Part shown: positions 61,449 to 64,000 of the stretch, piece after piece
How positions within the stretch are numbered: the stretch's first letter is position 1
How the letters are laid out: the number at the start of each line of letters is the position of its first letter
Assembly (NCBI GenBank): GCA_009841265.1
Contig: VXMB01000009.1
Span: forward strand, 1,659,019-1,723,018
From: Gemmatimonadota bacterium
Lineage (GTDB): Bacteria; JAAXHH01
Length of the DNA stretch: 64,000 bases
Direction: 5' to 3'
Notes under the pieces: generated by a model
The model's input: only the letters and a program-made list of their open reading frames with translations
Databases searched by the model: none
What the model was told of the DNA's origin: nothing
Made by a program: the position numbers and the translations under genes

Positions 61449-63461
61449 ATGGAACTGCTGATCGTACTCAACGTAATCCTGCTCCTCATCCTCATCGGGA
61501 CCTACCTGTCTCTTTCGGGGCGCGTAAAGCATCTCGAGGAGGCCGTTCGGCGGTATATTAAGGATACAGGAGACCCGGCTGCGGGGATATCCAGTGGTGG
61601 CGTGCCGGGGTCGGCCGACGCGCGGGGATCCGAGGACGTGCCGCAACCGGACGACGCGCAGGGACCGGACGACGCGCCGGAACTGGACGACGCACCGCAA
61701 CCGGAGACCGTAGGACCTACGCATCCGGCCGAGAGTGTTCCGAGCCAGGCGCAAGCCGCACATTCGCCCACAGAAGTACCAGGCCCTGCACAAGCCGGCG
61801 ACGCAGCCAGCCGGCTGTCCCACATGCTTCGCCCCCGCACCCGCGAGGAGTGGGAGACCCTGATCGGCGGCAAGCTGCTGAATCGCGTGGGCGCCCTCGC
61901 CCTTATCCTCGGCGTAGGTTTTTTCCTGAAATACGCCTTCGACAACGACTGGTTGAACGAAACGGCGCGCGTGGTCCTGGGCGGAGTGGCCGGCCTGCTG
62001 CTGGTCGCCGGCGGCCACCGGTTCCACCGGCGCGGCATGTCCGTATTCGCGCAGGGCCTGACCGGGGCGGGCGTGGGAATCCTCTACCTATCGATTTACG
62101 CCGCCTACGATTTCTACCGCCTCGTTCCGCAACCCGTTGCCTTTCTGCTGATGGCCGTGGTGACGGCCGCGGCCCTGCTGCTTTCCCTGCGCTACGACGC
62201 GCGGGCCATCGCCCTGCTCGGATGGGCCGGTGGATTCCTGACGCCATTCCTGCTCGTCACCACCCAATTGAACACCCTCGGACTCTTCGTCTACATCACC
62301 CTGCTCGACGCCGGCCTCATCGCGGTGCTGCTCAGCCGGCGCCACTGGAGAGTGCTCGAGCCGCTGGGCATCGCGGCGACCTATGCCACGTACCTGACCT
62401 GGTCGTTTCGGGCCGATCTGCCCGAAGGATTCGCAACGGCCCTGGCCTTCCTAATACTCTGGTGGGCACTGTTCGCCTGGCTGAGTCTCTACCGGTCCGC
62501 GGCCGGCGATACGGGAAAGCGACGGTGGCGGTGGATCGCGGTAACCGTAAACGCACTGGGTTTCTACGTGATGCTCATGCGCCTTTCGCGGCACACGGAA
62601 GGCATATGGGATTTCATCGGGTTCCAGTCTCTTACTCCGCAAAACTACCTGGTCTATTCGGAAGGGATCGCCACGGCCTTCCTCTCTCTGGCCTACTTCG
62701 CGCTGACCGCCTGGATCACGCGCAATACAGACGACCGATCCGCGGCCGCCGTGCATGCGACCGCGGCCATATTGCTGGCGGTTCGCGCCCCGCTGAGCTT
62801 TTTCTCCCCCTACATCACTGTCGTCATCTGGGCCTTTGAAGCACTGACCCTGTTCGGATACGGCGCATACCGCGAAGTACGCGCCGTCCGACACGCCGGT
62901 ACGGCCCTGTTGGCGCTTTCATTCATCGGGATCTTTCTTTTTGGCGGCGCCTACGTATTCAACCTGGTGTCCAACTATGCACCGGTATTCTCGTCCCGCA
63001 CCGCCGCGTACTGGGTCGTAGGCGGATCGTTGCTTGCGTGCGCCGGCATGCTGCGGGGCCTCACCGAATCGAAGAGCGACCGCAGGCATTACACGGTCTT
63101 CCACCTGGCCTGGACCTTCCTCTTCCTGGTCTGGGGCACGGTGGAAGTGCTCAGTTACTTCCACTACCTGGCCATCACAGCGGAAGGCGGCTCGCCGGAG
63201 CAGCTGCAGAACCTGCGGCAACTCGCCTTATCGGGCGCATGGCTGTTCGGCGCGGCACTGGTCATGACGCTGGGACGGTGGCAGGACATCCCCGCCCTGC
63301 GCGCGGCGGCCATCGTCTACCTCGGCTGCACCGTGTTGAAAGTCTTCGTCTTCGACCTCATGTTCCTGGACACCCTCTACCGTATCGTCGCCTTCCTCGG
63401 CCTGAGTGCCATACTCATCGCCGTCTCCTACCTCTACTACCGGAACCGGCCGGCTTCCTGA
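61449..63461 (+). CDS. DUF2339 family polytopic membrane protein
   Basis: 670 residues. An N-terminal membrane helix (residues 3-22) leads to a charged, repeat-rich linker (about 40-120, DDAPELDDAPQPE repeats) and then some 14-16 membrane helices. The block WETLIGGKLLNRVGALALILGVGFFLKYAFDN marks the DUF2339 family, and LLGWAGGFLTPFLL is another family block. The role of DUF2339 is unknown. It is a single gene with a weak ribosome-binding site. Confidence 0.85.
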   Translation: MELLIVLNVILLLILIGTYLSLSGRVKHLEEAVRRYIKDTGDPAAGISSGGVPGSADARGSEDVPQPDDAQGPDDAPELDDAPQPETVGPTHPAESVPSQAQAAHSPTEVPGPAQAGDAASRLSHMLRPRTREEWETLIGGKLLNRVGALALILGVGFFLKYAFDNDWLNETARVVLGGVAGLLLVAGGHRFHRRGMSVFAQGLTGAGVGILYLSIYAAYDFYRLVPQPVAFLLMAVVTAAALLLSLRYDARAIALLGWAGGFLTPFLLVTTQLNTLGLFVYITLLDAGLIAVLLSRRHWRVLEPLGIAATYATYLTWSFRADLPEGFATALAFLILWWALFAWLSLYRSAAGDTGKRRWRWIAVTVNALGFYVMLMRLSRHTEGIWDFIGFQSLTPQNYLVYSEGIATAFLSLAYFALTAWITRNTDDRSAAAVHATAAILLAVRAPLSFFSPYITVVIWAFEALTLFGYGAYREVRAVRHAGTALLALSFIGIFLFGGAYVFNLVSNYAPVFSSRTAAYWVVGGSLLACAGMLRGLTESKSDRRHYTVFHLAWTFLFLVWGTVEVLSYFHYLAITAEGGSPEQLQNLRQLALSGAWLFGAALVMTLGRWQDIPALRAAAIVYLGCTVLKVFVFDLMFLDTLYRIVAFLGLSAILIAVSYLYYRNRPAS

Positions 63462-63617
63462 TTGGGAACGCTACGCTGATCCGATACGCTTTTCTGATTC
63501 GACCAATCCGATTGAAAAAAACGTGCGAGAGGTTACAAAAGACCTCCGACTATTTCGTTAGACCCTATCGAATTGGTCCATTCACAAGCGCAATCATGTA
63601 TTCACCGGGAGGGAATT

Positions 63618-64000
63618 ATGGGAGACGACAAGGTAAAGGAATCGCCGGCTGAGGTGTTCGCCACGGTGATGGAGGTGAACTCGCTCTTCCATTCACTGGA
63701 GGAAATGTTGGCAACTCGATTCGAGGCGATCGATGGCAAGTTTGGGATCGTCGTGGATAAGCTGGCCGAGATGGACGCCAGGAACGAGAGACGTTTCGAA
63801 GCGATCGATGGCAGGTTCGGGGTCCTCGAGAAAAACCTGGCCGAGATGGATGCCAGGAACGAGAGACGTTTCGAGGCGATCGATGGCAGGTTCGGGGTCC
63901 TCGAGAAAAACCTGGCCGAAATGGATGCCAGGAACGAGAGACGTTTCGAGGCGATCGATGGCAGGTTCGGGGTCCTCGAGAAAAACCTGGCCGAAATGGA
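63618..64000 (+). CDS. repeat coiled-coil protein, truncated by the window end
   Basis: At least 127 residues from the ATG at 63618, which has GGGAGG upstream. After about 36 non-repeat residues it consists of a 25-residue repeat (AIDGRFGVLEKNLAEMDARNERRFE) encoded by near-identical 75-bp DNA units. Charged and hydrophobic residues alternate as in a long coiled coil. No membrane helix is seen in the visible part; one may follow. It belongs by sequence character to the coil proteins at 14728 and 19050. The 3' end lies outside the window. Confidence 0.7.
   Translation, partial: MGDDKVKESPAEVFATVMEVNSLFHSLEEMLATRFEAIDGKFGIVVDKLAEMDARNERRFEAIDGRFGVLEKNLAEMDARNERRFEAIDGRFGVLEKNLAEMDARNERRFEAIDGRFGVLEKNLAEM
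63726..64000. repeat. 75-bp tandem repeat array (four units, open at the window end)
   Basis: Units start at 63726, 63801, 63876 and 63951, exactly 75 bases apart. The second to fourth are almost identical; the first is diverged. They encode the coiled-coil repeat of the gene above, so unit gain or loss keeps the frame. Confidence 0.95.

Noticed and set aside
1..64000. Prophage, integrative element, CRISPR array or toxin-antitoxin module
   Set aside because: No integrase, terminase, Cas protein, regular spacer array or recognisable toxin-antitoxin pair was seen on either strand.

Overview
This 64-kb window is GC-rich and densely coded. It reads as a chromosome segment of an uncultured diderm (Gram-negative) bacterium. 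Evidence for two membranes is an LptD-type outer-membrane protein, two predicted beta-barrels and about ten lipoproteins. The gene families present (Big-2/LRR lipoproteins, Gfo/Idh/MocA, PhyH, amidohydrolase, ManD-like, RhaM, NHL propellers) are common in Latescibacterota/Gemmatimonadota-like and other FCB-related metagenome bins. I saw no rRNA, tRNA, CRISPR array, integrase or intact insertion sequence, so the phylum is an inference.

Layout. 1-12 kb: a TupA-like binding protein, a Gfo/Idh/MocA dehydrogenase, a ceramidase-like protein, a PafA-like phosphatase, PPK2, a saccharopine-dehydrogenase-like enzyme, a secreted M14 peptidase, a ManD-like dehydratase and an RDD membrane protein. 12-15.8 kb: a Big-2/LRR lipoprotein and three small membrane coiled-coil genes, two of them a tandem duplicate. 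16-21.4 kb: PurM, an exported SelA-fold enzyme, a YkgJ Cys-cluster protein, and RidA and CAP lipoproteins. 21.7-27 kb: a collagen-stalked metalloprotease, a beta-barrel, a cluster of small genes, and two diverged copies of a probably structured RNA element, one beside gene remnants. 27-34.5 kb: a hybrid sensor kinase with a DNA-binding output domain, a MarR regulator, a collagen-stalked serine protease and a collagen/Ig lipoprotein. 35-39.3 kb: LptD and a thiolase. 39.4-44.3 kb: a 1648-residue Big-2/LRR/metzincin lipoprotein. 45.5-54.5 kb: an AMP-forming ligase, a lactonase, two NAD-dependent epimerases, an amidohydrolase, an NHL propeller and PhyH. 54.6-58.4 kb: two more Big-2 lipoproteins, one with LRRs. 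58.5-64 kb: RhaM, an aldo/keto reductase, Gfo/Idh, a DUF2339 membrane protein and a truncated repeat coiled-coil gene.

How the genes may work together. The sugar enzymes (RhaM, fucose-dehydrogenase-like AKR, fuconolactonase-like amidohydrolase, ManD-like dehydratase, two Gfo/Idh and two epimerases) fit oxidative breakdown of deoxy sugars or uronates. The envelope proteins form a second theme: lipoproteins whose lipidated Cys is followed by a recurring Gly-Lys-Asp-Ser-Pro-Thr motif or directly by a collagen-like stalk, carrying Ig, LRR or protease modules. A third theme is repeat-driven change: short in-frame tandem repeats in many genes, duplicated small genes and decayed paralogues.

All assignments come from reading the sequence and recognising families; no database search was run.
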